From an uncultured Nonlabens sp. (GTDB lineage: Bacteria > Bacteroidota > Bacteroidia > Flavobacteriales > Flavobacteriaceae), in assembly GCF_947495285.1 (NCBI RefSeq), contig NZ_CANLXZ010000023.1:1-49216 (forward strand): 49,216 nt of DNA. The letters are read 5' to 3'. Shown in pieces: positions 8,692 through 16,495 of this stretch; the stretch's first letter is position 1; each line of letters starts with the position of its first letter. The position numbers and the translations under genes were made by a program. Below the pieces are notes generated by a model. That model was not told the origin of the DNA. It saw only the letters and a list, made by a program, of their open reading frames with translations, and made no database searches.

Positions 8692-9009
8692 TCAATAATT
8701 CTCCTCATCCCACCAACTTTCAGCAAGATCCAGCCATTCTGGATTATCCTTTTCTATAAGGTCTATTTTCCATTGCCGCTTCCATTTCTTCAGCTTCTTC
8801 TCTCTAGCTTGTGCCTCTTGAACCCATTGAAATTCTTCAAAATAGACCAGTTTTTTAGTCTGGTATCTTTTAGAGAATGCTTTTTTATATTTTTCTTCTT
8901 TGTGTTGACCTGTTCTGTGTTTAATATCATCTGTCATTCCTACATATAAAACGCCATCTTTCTTATTAGAAAGTAAGTAGACGTAATACTTGTGCTCGTA
9001 ACTGGCCAT
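8692..9009 (-). CDS. GIY-YIG single-domain nuclease-like protein
   Basis: This 105-residue protein consists almost entirely of a GIY-YIG domain. YYVYLLSNKKDGVLYVGMT supplies the motif pair (YVY and YVG), RTGQHKE the conserved Arg/His helix, and KLVYFEEFQWVQEAQAREKKLKKWKR the closing Glu-bearing part. UPF0213/YhbQ-type proteins of this size are predicted metal-dependent endonucleases of unclear role. It is inserted between E2 and E1 of a complex that must be made together, and it is bracketed by TTTCCGC...GCGGAAA hairpins on both sides (8511-8666 and 9026-9046). A paralogue with the same setting lies at 12413-12742. Confidence 0.85.
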   Translation of the reverse strand: MASYEHKYYVYLLSNKKDGVLYVGMTDDIKHRTGQHKEEKYKKAFSKRYQTKKLVYFEEFQWVQEAQAREKKLKKWKRQWKIDLIEKDNPEWLDLAESWWDEENY

Positions 9010-9025
9010 TAGACGTAATTAGCAG

Positions 9026-9046
9026 TTTCCGCGTCTGGCGCGGAAA
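9026..9046. repeat. Hairpin 5' of the GIY-YIG gene
   Basis: TTTCCGCG and CGCGGAAA form a perfect 8-bp stem with loop TCTGG, in the gap between E2 and the GIY-YIG gene. It shares the TTTCCGC/GCGGAAA stem with the repeats on the other side of the gene. Confidence 0.85.
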
Positions 9047-9056
9047 ATCAATTTCA

Positions 9057-10370
9057 TTAATAATCTTTATCAGGTGCAGCCTCCAGATTCAAAGCCACTT
9101 GCTTTAAAAAACTACCTCCTAAAAACCCATCTACTACTCTATGGTCAAAACTCAAACTCAACATCATCATACTTCTTATCTCAATCCTGTCCACGCCATC
9201 TTTGGTCATGACCTCAGCACGTTTTTTAATAATTCCTGTTGCAAGAATAGCTACCTCTGGCTGATTGATAATAGGTGTTCCCATTAGTGAACCAAAAGTT
9301 CCCACATTTGATATCGTAAACGTTCCTCCTTTTATGTCCTCACCACCTAATTTATTCTCACGTGCTAGGTTTGCCATGCGATTTACATCTGCTGCGATTT
9401 CTGGTAGGGATTTCTGGTCGGCTTTTTTTACTACCGGGACAATTAAGTTTCCTGAAGGTAATGCTGTCGCCATACCTACATTAATGTTTTCCTTTACGAT
9501 AATGTTTTTACCGTCTACACTAGCGTTAATATTAGGATATTCTTTTATCGCTCTAGCAACAGCATCTACAAATAAAGGTGTAAACGTTAATCGCTCACCG
9601 TATTTTTCCTGAAAAGGTCCTTTGTTTTTATTACGCCAGTTCACTAAATCGGTAAGGTCTGCCTCTACATAAGCAGTCACGTGCGGACTGGTATGTTTAG
9701 AATACACCATATGATCTGCGATCATAGAACGCATGCGATCCATTTCTATGATTTTACCAGTTCCTTTATCCAGTTTTAACTGCGGTATGCGGTATGCCGT
9801 AGGATCTGGTTCATTATTTACTGCTTGTGCAAATTGAAATGGCCTACCTTCATTAATATAATTTACCACATCACTCTTGCGCAATCTACCTTCATGACCA
9901 GTTGCTGGTATGCGAGCTAGTTCTTCATAAGAAATATGGTGTTTGCGCGCCATAGATTCTATCAATGGGCTTACAAATAGGTCTTGATTTACATAAGAAT
10001 TAGAAACCGCAGTAGCTTTTGAACTTGCTTTTACCATCTTAGGCGGCTTACTCACAGAAGATTCACTCTTAACTACCTTATTAGAATCGTCAGATTTTGG
10101 AGAGGCAACCGTCTTTACAGACCCATCTGACTCTTCAAATTGAGCAATCACGCTACCTATTTCTACCACATCACCGTTAGCGTATAAGTGCTTAGACATT
10201 ATCCCTGCCGTTGGTGCCGGCACTTCATTATCTACCTTATCCGTTCCTACTTCAACAAGGATATCACCTTCTTCAAAAGCTTCTCCTTCTTGAACTAGCC
10301 AGTTAAGTATTGTTCCTTCTGTAATTGATTCTCCCATTTTGGGGAGTGTAAAATCCATAGTCTTTGCCAT
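9057..10370 (-). CDS. Dihydrolipoamide acyltransferase (E2) of a 2-oxoacid dehydrogenase
   Basis: This 437-residue E2 forms the core of the complex and moves the acyl group from the lipoyl arm to CoA. The N-terminal lipoyl domain carries the lipoylated lysine in EVGTDKVDNE (about Lys49). A linker of about 45 residues, rich in Ser, Lys and Pro, precedes the peripheral subunit-binding domain (VSPLIESMARKHHI...RIPATGHEGRLRKSDV, about 130-170). The catalytic domain ends with SFDHRVVDG, which carries the active-site His. It resembles branched-chain (BkdB-type) enzymes. It is the first gene of the E2-E1 unit, and a paa-type operator is centred 25 bp upstream of its start. The matching E3 is probably lpd at 35083-36474. 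Confidence 0.92.
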   Translation of the reverse strand: MAKTMDFTLPKMGESITEGTILNWLVQEGEAFEEGDILVEVGTDKVDNEVPAPTAGIMSKHLYANGDVVEIGSVIAQFEESDGSVKTVASPKSDDSNKVVKSESSVSKPPKMVKASSKATAVSNSYVNQDLFVSPLIESMARKHHISYEELARIPATGHEGRLRKSDVVNYINEGRPFQFAQAVNNEPDPTAYRIPQLKLDKGTGKIIEMDRMRSMIADHMVYSKHTSPHVTAYVEADLTDLVNWRNKNKGPFQEKYGERLTFTPLFVDAVARAIKEYPNINASVDGKNIIVKENINVGMATALPSGNLIVPVVKKADQKSLPEIAADVNRMANLARENKLGGEDIKGGTFTISNVGTFGSLMGTPIINQPEVAILATGIIKKRAEVMTKDGVDRIEIRSMMMLSLSFDHRVVDGFLGGSFLKQVALNLEAAPDKDY

Positions 10371-10386
10371 GGCATAAAAATAAGAA

Positions 10387-10404
10387 AACTAACGCTTGTT
10401 AGTT
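10387..10404. promoter_or_regulatory. PaaR-like operator upstream of E2
   Basis: AACTAACGCTTGTTAGTT is a perfect 7-bp inverted repeat with a 4-nt spacer. The same site, with ACTT as spacer, occurs before paaZ and paaE. The inner pattern CNAAC-N4-GTTNG agrees with the site I recall for the TetR-type PaaR of Thermus. It starts 17 bp upstream of the E2 start codon. Confidence 0.8.
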
Positions 10405-10422
10405 GTGAAAAGTTTGTTGTAA

Positions 10423-10444
10423 TTCCGCTTTCGCGAAAGCGGAA
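10423..10444. repeat. Longest palindrome copy, upstream of E2
   Basis: CCGCTTTCGCGAAAGCGG extended by TT and AA gives a 22-nt perfect palindrome in the 88-bp gap between paaY and E2. Confidence 0.95.
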
Positions 10445-10458
10445 ACAAAAAACAATTC

Positions 10459-11055
10459 TTACTTCTTTTTCATTTCCTGAAAGGTCTTATAAAAATCTTC
10501 TTGAACTGGTCTATTTTCAGGGATTTCACGCAGCGGCTCTACTTCCCTCATCGTCTCGTGACAGTCTGCAGGTAGTTGCTGGTACAATTTAGTCCCAGCA
10601 GTTTTCCAAGCAATCATTTGATCTGAGACTTCTTTGATCTTTTTTGCAGGATTCCCTACAATAAGACTGCGTGGTTCAAAAACAGCTTCGGCTTTTACAA
10701 ATGCCATCGCTCCTACTATACAATCGTCTCCTATAGTCGCGTCATCCATAATGACACTATTCATTCCTATCATGCAATTGCGACCTAAATTTGCACCATG
10801 AATTATCGCTCCATGACCTACGTGTGCGCCTTCTTTAAGCGTGATGCTTTTACCAGGAAACATGTGTACGGTACAATTTTCTTGCACATTAACGCCATCT
10901 TCTAGGATTATCTCGCCCCAATCGCCGCGTATCACAGCACTAGGCCCAACATAACAATTCTTACCAATAATCACATTACCTATTACGGTCGCTTGTGGAT
11001 GGACAAAGCTTGATTTGTGAATTACTGGAATGTGGGATTTGAAGGAGTAGATCAT
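10459..11055 (-). CDS. paaY: PaaY-type hexapeptide-repeat protein
   Basis: This 198-residue left-handed beta-helix protein of the gamma-carbonic-anhydrase/PaaY family shows repeated hexapeptides such as VIGNVIIGKNCYVGPSAVIRGDWG, then IGMNSVIMDDATIGDDCIVGAMAFV. Zn-type histidines lie in HMFPG, HVGHGAIIHG. PaaY is reported to be a thioesterase that rescues blocked ring-cleavage CoA intermediates. I chose the ATG at 11055 (MIYSFKSHIPVIHKSSF). The frame stays open to 11091, but that extension (MRTAHSSKTHSS) is encoded by the GAGCTGT word repeat and is absent from relatives. It is the last gene of the paaZ run. Confidence 0.85.
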   Translation of the reverse strand: MIYSFKSHIPVIHKSSFVHPQATVIGNVIIGKNCYVGPSAVIRGDWGEIILEDGVNVQENCTVHMFPGKSITLKEGAHVGHGAIIHGANLGRNCMIGMNSVIMDDATIGDDCIVGAMAFVKAEAVFEPRSLIVGNPAKKIKEVSDQMIAWKTAGTKLYQQLPADCHETMREVEPLREIPENRPVQEDFYKTFQEMKKK

Positions 11056-11086
11056 TGAGCTGTGAGTTTTTGAGCTGTGAGCTGTG
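11056..11086. repeat. GAGCTGT heptamer repeat, left arm of cassette
   Basis: GAGCTGT at 11057, GAGTTTT at 11064 and GAGCTGT at 11072 and 11079 give a 7-bp word repeat next to the paaY start. TTGAGCTGTGAGC (11070-11082) is exactly complementary to 11530-11542 on the far side of the four-helix-bundle gene. Confidence 0.85.
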
Positions 11087-11102
11087 CGCACTTAGCGTTC
11101 AA

Positions 11103-11477
11103 TTATTTTAATTTTAATTTACTTCTTAGTCCAGAAATCATTTTACCTATTTCAGAAAGCGCGGCTCGATTATTTTCAAATTCCTCTTTTGAAATATACT
11201 TTCTCAGAAATGCTTTAGTATTCCAAGTAACGCATTCATGACTGCTGTCCCAAGCCATTTTAAGGTATCTATTAAAATTAGGATCTGTGCTTCCTGAACC
11301 TTCTGATATATTAGCAGCTATTGAATCTGCTGCACGACAAAATTGTGAGGATAAGCGATACATTTCCTTTTCAGGAAACCTATCTACAAGTTGATTAATA
11401 GTCTCTCCAAAATCAACAGCTTTTTGATAAACCTTTAGATTTTCAAAACTGAAATGATAAGCACTTTGAAACTCCAT
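11103..11477 (-). CDS. Four-helix-bundle protein, S23/intervening-sequence type
   Basis: This 124-residue all-helical protein belongs to the 23S rRNA intervening-sequence protein / bAvd-like family. FENLKVYQKAVDFGETINQLVDRFPEKEMYRLSSQFCRAADSIAANISEGSGS is the family signature (Q.RRAA.SI..NI.EG), followed by a helix around FNRYLKMAWDSSHE. The homologous ORFs sit inside intervening sequences of 23S rRNA in other bacteria, and their function is unclear. Here the gene lies between the hydratase gene and paaY, unrelated to the pathway, with inverted repeats on both sides. It is the subtype of the decayed copy at 19574-19829 and differs from those at 22131, 24039 and 25335. Confidence 0.88.
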   Translation of the reverse strand: MEFQSAYHFSFENLKVYQKAVDFGETINQLVDRFPEKEMYRLSSQFCRAADSIAANISEGSGSTDPNFNRYLKMAWDSSHECVTWNTKAFLRKYISKEEFENNRAALSEIGKMISGLRSKLKLK

Positions 11478-11523
11478 AAATCTTAATTTTTAACTTTTAA
11501 AAGTTGATTTAAACAATCCTTAA

Positions 11524-11547
11524 CCCACGGCTCACAGCTCAAGACTC
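11524..11547. repeat. Right arm of the 11.1 kb cassette
   Basis: GCTCACAGCTCAA (11530-11542) is the exact reverse complement of 11070-11082. Flanking bases extend the match imperfectly (CCCACGG before, GACTC after). The arms are 447 nt apart and enclose the four-helix-bundle gene. Confidence 0.85.
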
Positions 11548-11551
11548 AATA

Positions 11552-12304
11552 CTAGCGAAATCTCTTCAACGTCTCCTTTGTAAACTCGCTCAAAACAAGT
11601 CTTCCTGAAATCTTTGCTCTTTCAAAAAGAAGCTGATCCCAGTTTTCACAACCAGTCCAGAACATCTTTTTCATTTCGGCCATGGCGTCTGGATTATAGG
11701 TACAAAGATTTTCGGCAAATGCTTTTATTCCTGCATCCATCTCTTCTGTAGATTCATAAACCTCAGCAAAAAGGCCATTATCTTTTGCCCATTGTGGGGA
11801 ATAGAATTCATTTGCGTTAATCGCAATCTGGCTCATTCCTGTTAATCCTAGTTTGCGCTCTACCGCAGGACCTACTACAAATGGCCCTATTCCTATGTTG
11901 AGTTCGCTTAATTTAATACTAGCAAATTTAGTCGCAAAGCAATAGTCCGTCGCACTAGCTATACCTACACCACCACCGACGGTTTTACCTTGTACACGAC
12001 CTAGTATAAATTTAGGACACTTGCGCATGGCATTAATCACATTTGCAAATCCAGAGAAGAATATCTCTCCTGTTTTTGCATCGTTTACAGCTATTAATTC
12101 TTTAAAGCTAGCTCCTGCACAAAAAGTACGTTCTCCACCAGATTTAAGAATGATTACCTTAGTAGCGTCATCATTACCAGCATCTGTAATAGCTTGTGCC
12201 AGTTGTGCTAGAATATCTCCAGGCAACGAGTTGTGCGCCGGATGGAAGAATTCTATGGTTTGTATTTGATTTTCTGTTGTTGTTTTTACGTATTCCTTGG
12301 TCAA
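11552..12304 (-). CDS. Enoyl-CoA hydratase/isomerase family protein of the paa pathway
   Basis: This 250-residue crotonase-fold protein has its oxyanion-hole segments at ERTFCAGASFKEL (about residues 58-70) and GKTVGGGVGIAS. At the two positions that carry catalytic glutamates in classical hydratases, the first looks replaced by Gly (GGGVGI) and the second is kept (SELNIG). It therefore may be an isomerase or an atypical hydratase rather than a plain PaaF. By position, after paaZ, it is the best candidate for the 2,3-dehydroadipyl-CoA hydration step, which the pathway needs and no other gene here covers. PaaG proper is at 22528-23310. Confidence 0.8.
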   Translation of the reverse strand: MTKEYVKTTTENQIQTIEFFHPAHNSLPGDILAQLAQAITDAGNDDATKVIILKSGGERTFCAGASFKELIAVNDAKTGEIFFSGFANVINAMRKCPKFILGRVQGKTVGGGVGIASATDYCFATKFASIKLSELNIGIGPFVVGPAVERKLGLTGMSQIAINANEFYSPQWAKDNGLFAEVYESTEEMDAGIKAFAENLCTYNPDAMAEMKKMFWTGCENWDQLLFERAKISGRLVLSEFTKETLKRFR

Positions 12305-12323
12305 AATGCTTGTGTTTTATGTC

Positions 12324-12343
12324 AAGCCGCTGCAGAGCGGCTT
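12324..12343. repeat. Hairpin near the second GIY-YIG gene
   Basis: AAGCCGCT and AGCGGCTT form a perfect 8-bp stem with loop GCAG. It is a sequence variant of the hairpin 48 bp further on and lies just upstream of the enoyl-CoA hydratase start. Confidence 0.85.
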
Positions 12344-12371
12344 CGGTTAGTATTTATCTCGACACCTTTTT

Positions 12372-12398
12372 AGTGTCAAGCCGTCGCAGGACGGCTTC
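12372..12398. repeat. Left 27-nt inverted repeat of the GIY-YIG cassette
   Basis: The arm contains AAGCCGTCGCAGGACGGCTT, itself a hairpin (8-bp stem, GCAG loop), and is exactly complementary over 27 nt to 12766-12792. The second GIY-YIG gene lies between the arms. Confidence 0.95.
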
Positions 12399-12412
12399 AC
12401 TTATTGTTTATC

Positions 12413-12742
12413 TCAATCTTTCTTAAATCGTTCTTTACTCGTAACAAATCCAGTAAAATCCCAATCTGCAGCTAGATCATTCCATTCTGGATTTATACTT
12501 TCGATCAAATTCATCTTGTATTCTCTTTTCCATTTTTTAATAAGCTTCTCACGCTTAATAGCTTCTGTTGGGTTGTCATGTTTTTCAAACCAAACTAACT
12601 GCTTGATATTAAATTTACCAACATGAGTTTCAAAAGTAGCATTCTTATGGTCAAAGACTCGTTGTTTAATGCTGTTAGTCACACCTACATAGAACAGCTT
12701 ATTTTTAACATGAGCCATGATATAGGTGTACATTGTTTTCAT
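12413..12742 (-). CDS. GIY-YIG single-domain nuclease-like protein, second copy
   Basis: This 109-residue GIY-YIG protein has MYTYIMAHVKNKLFYVGVT with the YTY/YVG motif pair, KQRVFDHKN for the Arg/His helix, and LVWFEKHDNPTEAIKREKLIKKWKREYK for the catalytic Glu helix. It is a paralogue of 8692-9009: both end with LIE..NPEW.DLA. Here the gene sits between paaZ and the enoyl-CoA hydratase gene, enclosed by perfect 27-nt inverted repeats whose arms are hairpins. A nuclease flanked by hairpin ends recalls REP/RAYT-type elements, but this is not a RAYT enzyme. A role in moving or cutting the hairpins is inference. Confidence 0.87.
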   Translation of the reverse strand: MKTMYTYIMAHVKNKLFYVGVTNSIKQRVFDHKNATFETHVGKFNIKQLVWFEKHDNPTEAIKREKLIKKWKREYKMNLIESINPEWNDLAADWDFTGFVTSKERFKKD

Positions 12743-12765
12743 AATCTTCTCGTTTAATATTGAGC

Positions 12766-12792
12766 GAAGCCGTCCTGCGACGGCTTGACACT
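12766..12792. repeat. Right 27-nt inverted repeat of the GIY-YIG cassette
   Basis: This is the perfect reverse complement of 12372-12398. Its last base is 7 nt before the end of paaZ, so the cassette abuts the paaZ stop. Confidence 0.95.
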
Positions 12793-12799
12793 CTAAACG

Positions 12800-15361
12800 T
12801 CAATCTGATGTATAGCGGCTAAGATTGTCAATCAGCCCAAACTGAGTCAGATGGTGATATACATGCTTACGTTCCAACAAAATCCACTCATACTTACTTA
12901 ATTCTCCAAAAACAGCATTCTTAGTCGTTGCTTTAGGATTCTTTTTATAGAAATCTAAATATTCATTTCTAGCTTCTAGTAGTTGTTGCTTTGCCGTTTC
13001 TAGGTTGTCATGCTTTAAGTCTTCTAGCTCGCCATCTTTCATGAGCGGCATTTTGTGATTTTGTGGCATTTTATCATAATTCCACAAGGTTGCCGTTACT
13101 TTTTCTAGATATTTCTCTGGTGTAGCAATATCAAAATCTTGAATCTCTCCACTAGCAATTCTATAGCTCATCTCGAGATGTTCTACCATGTGCTGTGGTG
13201 TCATTGTTCCCCATTGTGGTTTTGAATCTTCGGTAAGTTTTGATAAAGCAGATTTGATATAACCTTCTGTAATTTCTGGAAATACCGTTTGTTTCTTCTC
13301 TACCATGGTAAGAATAGTGGCAACGGCTACAAGTGCTGTTGCTTCTTCATCAGTTTTACCATTTTCATAATCTACAGGCTCTGCATCAAAAACTTCTACA
13401 TACCATTTTACAATTCCAGATGGATGCTCACGACCAGCGACGTCTCTTTCTCGTTTTTCTTTACAAGTCAATCGCACATAAATCGTGTCATTATGATATA
13501 ATGGCCTTAAGAAACGGATTTCTTCTAGACCGTAATTTGCACTTACTGGACCTTTATTAGGATACACAAATAATCCTGCCGCGGCACTGATGATAAAATA
13601 ACCGTGAGCCGTGCGTTTCTTAAATATACTTCCTTCTAGACTAGTAATATCTGTATGGGCATAGAAATGATCCCAAGTGAGATTTGCAAAATTCTGTACA
13701 TCAGTATCAGTCAGCGTTCTTTTATGAGTTTCAAGACTCATTCCAGGTTTGATGTCCTCATAATGATAAGCAAATGGATGCTTTTCTGCTTTTTTATAAG
13801 CACCATTAGGCTGGTAAATCCCGGTGATTTCTGTTAACGAAGTTGGGCTTCCTTGAACTGCACATCGCTGCATGTAGTGTTTGATTCCGCGTAATCCCCC
13901 CATTTCCTCGCCACCACCTGCGCGTCCTGGACCACCGTGAACTAGTAATGGTAATGGTGAGCCGTGACCTGTGGACTGTGGTGCGCTATCTCTATTTAAA
14001 GTCAATATTCTCCCATGTGACGATGCGGCGTTTATGGTGTACGCTTTCGCGAAAGCGTCATCTCCAGTAACTACACTACTCACTAGCGAGCCTTTACCCA
14101 AATGAACTAATTCTATTGCTTCATCTAGGTTTTTATACGGCATCAACGTACTGACCGGACCAAAACATTCTACTTCATGAACAGCGGTGTTTTTAAATGG
14201 CTGGTCTTCTCGCATCAAAATAGGTGACATAAACGCTCCTTTTTGAGCACGGTCACCGTGAATTTCTACCTCATTTAAGTTTCCGTAAACGAGATTTGCT
14301 GTCGCTGCGATTTTTTTAATTTGGGATAGAGTGACCTCTTTTTGATCATTATTAATCAATGCACCCATGCGCGTTTCCTTGAGTAATGGATCACCTATCA
14401 CAGTTCTTGCTAGTTGTTTACCTAATGCGATTTGCACATCTTCCATTAGATTTTCTGGCACTAGAATTCTTCTAATCGCTGTACATTTTTGTCCAGCTTT
14501 AGAGGTCATCTCTTTACGTACTTCTTTTACAAAGATGTCAAACTCTGGAGTCCCAGGAACAGCGTCTGGTCCTAAAACTGATGAGTTTAATGAATCTGCC
14601 TCCATCGTAAATGGAACTGATTCTTCTAATAATCGTGGATGTGCTTTTAGTTTTCTACCTGTGTGCGCGCTACCTGTAAAGGTGACTACATCTTGTGAAT
14701 TTACTGTATCAAGAATACTTGTAGTAAGACCACTTAAGAGCTGTAAAGAACCCTCGGGAAGGATTCCTGAATTTATGATTTCACGTACTACAGCTTCTGT
14801 TAAAAAGGCTGTTTGCGGTGCTGGCAATACTACTGCTGGCATACCTGCCATCCAGTTTACCGCACATTTTTCTAGCATTCCCCATACTGGAAAATTAAAG
14901 GCGTTAATATGGACCGCGACACCTTTGCGAGGTACTAGAATGTGATGTGCCATAAAACGACCACCACGCGATAAATCTATAGGATCACCTTCTACGGCAT
15001 AACTCTGATCTGGAAAGAGTTTTCTCAAACTAGCATTTGCAAATAGATTTCCAAAACCACCTTCTATATCTACCCAACTATCTGCTCTAGTCGCGCCAGT
15101 TCTGTAACTGATCTCATAAAACGCTTTTTTTCTTTTATTAAGATAAAGTGCTAATTTTTTAATCATGTTACCACGTTGCTGGAACGTCATATCTCTCAAC
15201 ACCTTACCATGATCGCGACCATATTGAAGAGCAGATTGAATATCTAGTCCTTCAGTACTTGTAAGGCCTATAATGTCGCCCGTAATAGCATCATACATAT
15301 TCCTTGTAGACTTCTCTTCTCCAGCTTGCCACTGGCCATTGATGTAACTTTCTAGGATCAT
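12800..15361 (-). CDS. paaZ: PaaZ oxepin-CoA hydrolase/semialdehyde dehydrogenase with extra C-terminal domain
   Basis: PaaZ opens oxepin-CoA and oxidises the resulting semialdehyde. The aldehyde dehydrogenase half (about residues 1-505) shows FTGSAHTGRKLKAHP, the general-base region FTMEADSLNSS and the catalytic Cys in KAGQKCTAIRRILVP. The MaoC-type hydratase half (about 530-690) has DHFYAHTDITSLEGSIFKKRTAHGYFIISAAAG split by its Asp/His motif. About 150 further residues (GTMTPQHMVEHLEMSYRIASG... to the end) look like a DUF1569/DinB-like helical domain, making 853 residues against about 680 in E. coli. I use the ATG at 15361 (MILESYINGQW). The upstream extension to 15409 is encoded by a palindrome copy. 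An operator lies at 15447-15464. A palindrome inside encodes AFAKA. Confidence 0.92.
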   Translation of the reverse strand: MILESYINGQWQAGEEKSTRNMYDAITGDIIGLTSTEGLDIQSALQYGRDHGKVLRDMTFQQRGNMIKKLALYLNKRKKAFYEISYRTGATRADSWVDIEGGFGNLFANASLRKLFPDQSYAVEGDPIDLSRGGRFMAHHILVPRKGVAVHINAFNFPVWGMLEKCAVNWMAGMPAVVLPAPQTAFLTEAVVREIINSGILPEGSLQLLSGLTTSILDTVNSQDVVTFTGSAHTGRKLKAHPRLLEESVPFTMEADSLNSSVLGPDAVPGTPEFDIFVKEVRKEMTSKAGQKCTAIRRILVPENLMEDVQIALGKQLARTVIGDPLLKETRMGALINNDQKEVTLSQIKKIAATANLVYGNLNEVEIHGDRAQKGAFMSPILMREDQPFKNTAVHEVECFGPVSTLMPYKNLDEAIELVHLGKGSLVSSVVTGDDAFAKAYTINAASSHGRILTLNRDSAPQSTGHGSPLPLLVHGGPGRAGGGEEMGGLRGIKHYMQRCAVQGSPTSLTEITGIYQPNGAYKKAEKHPFAYHYEDIKPGMSLETHKRTLTDTDVQNFANLTWDHFYAHTDITSLEGSIFKKRTAHGYFIISAAAGLFVYPNKGPVSANYGLEEIRFLRPLYHNDTIYVRLTCKEKRERDVAGREHPSGIVKWYVEVFDAEPVDYENGKTDEEATALVAVATILTMVEKKQTVFPEITEGYIKSALSKLTEDSKPQWGTMTPQHMVEHLEMSYRIASGEIQDFDIATPEKYLEKVTATLWNYDKMPQNHKMPLMKDGELEDLKHDNLETAKQQLLEARNEYLDFYKKNPKATTKNAVFGELSKYEWILLERKHVYHHLTQFGLIDNLSRYTSD
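14041..14058. repeat. Perfect palindrome inside paaZ
   Basis: ACGCTTTCGCGAAAGCGT in the aldehyde dehydrogenase half, read in frame as DAFAKAY. Confidence 0.95.
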
Positions 15362-15387
15362 AATTTCTTGATAGATGGTTGTGATCT

Positions 15388-15403
15388 CGCTTTCGCGAAA
15401 GCG
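15388..15403. repeat. Perfect palindrome in the paaZ leader
   Basis: CGCTTTCGCGAAAGCG lies 27 bp upstream of the chosen paaZ start. It opens the reading frame upstream (LRFRESE) and so makes a falsely long start plausible. Confidence 0.95.
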
Positions 15404-15446
15404 TAACATTTATTATGTCTACGAAAATACAAAAAGCAAGCGAATA

Positions 15447-15464
15447 GACTAACACTTGTTAGTT
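15447..15464. promoter_or_regulatory. PaaR-like operator upstream of paaZ
   Basis: GACTAACACTTGTTAGTT is the same inverted repeat as at 10387 and 28607, with one mismatch at the first base. It is 85 bp upstream of the paaZ start, in the divergent gap with the jelly-roll genes. Confidence 0.8.
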
Positions 15465-15674
15465 AAAGTGACATCGAATAATGATATATATCAAGCAAAC
15501 AGAAAATACAAATGTTTGATGAATAGCGTGCTTATACTCGTTTAAAAACAATTGAAAAAGCTTTTTGACGATAAAATAATTATTTAATCGGTTTAATTAC
15601 ATTTATAATGTATTTAAAAATACCCTTTGTTTATATTGTTTTATATTCGTGAACAGTCTTAAAGGTCTAATAGA

Positions 15675-16495
15675 ATGAATATCAAAGCTACATATCATAT
15701 ACTGTTTATTATACTTTGCACATCAGGACTTTGTCACTCACAAATTAGCATAGGAAACACTAATGCGGCTAATGGAAGTAGCCTGCATGTAGATGATTAC
15801 AGCGGTCAAAAAGGAGTTATCTTAACACGATCTAATATTGCAGACTTAACTACTGTAGCTCCATTTCCAGCTGCCACACCAGAAGGAACTCTTACTTTTA
15901 ATACAAATGTAGCTTCTGCATAGGTTATGTATGGTGGGACCCCACAGTTCCTACATGGCGTCGCGTAGACCCTTTTATCAGTGTCGATCAACTATACACA
16001 AATCCTGTGTCTGATGGTGCTGCAGGAAACCTTAATCAAGATATAAGTGTAGGTTTTAAAATACCACTATTCGGTAACCCTCAACTTGCCGATCCTGATA
16101 ATTTATACGAGCTAGTTACTCCCATACCTCCAGAAGGCAACTTTAAAAATATAAGAGTAAATGCAGCAGGTAGGTATCGCGTTGCAGTTACTCTGGGTTT
16201 AGAGGCACAAGAAGACGGTACAGGAATAGATGATAACATTGTAGAAGTACGCCTACAAATCACAGATGTGTACGGGAATGTTAGATTCCCTGGTGCATTT
16301 CAACATAGCACAGAAATGGAAGGTACGGCATCTGGACAAGATGACGATGGCGCAGTAAGCTTTGTAGAGGTTATAGAAATTAATGAAGACGATGTTATAA
16401 GTGTATTATCCTATCAAAGTAGTAGTACTGGTAATGCATCTGTTGAACTTAATGGTTCAAGACCTAGTTCTTTTTATCTTATAAAAATAAATTAA
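15675..16495 (+). pseudogene. Secreted jelly-roll protein gene broken by one frameshift
   Basis: The first reading frame encodes a signal peptide, the motif QISIGNTNAANGSSLHVDD and GTLTFNTNVAS, then stops at 15921. Shifting frame at about 15917 continues with CIGYVWWDPTVPTWRRVDPF, which aligns with GIGYYFWNG.VWDRF of the next gene, and runs without a stop to 16495. One missing base, probably a G in TCTG(G)CATA, explains the break. The C-terminal part (RYRVAVTLGLEAQ...STEMEG...SFVEVIEINEDDVISV...SSFYLIKIN) is a C1q/TNF-like jelly roll. The downstream half overlaps the next start by 1 nt (TAATG). A sequencing error cannot be excluded, and the second half alone (from 16007) would lack a signal peptide. 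Confidence 0.85.
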
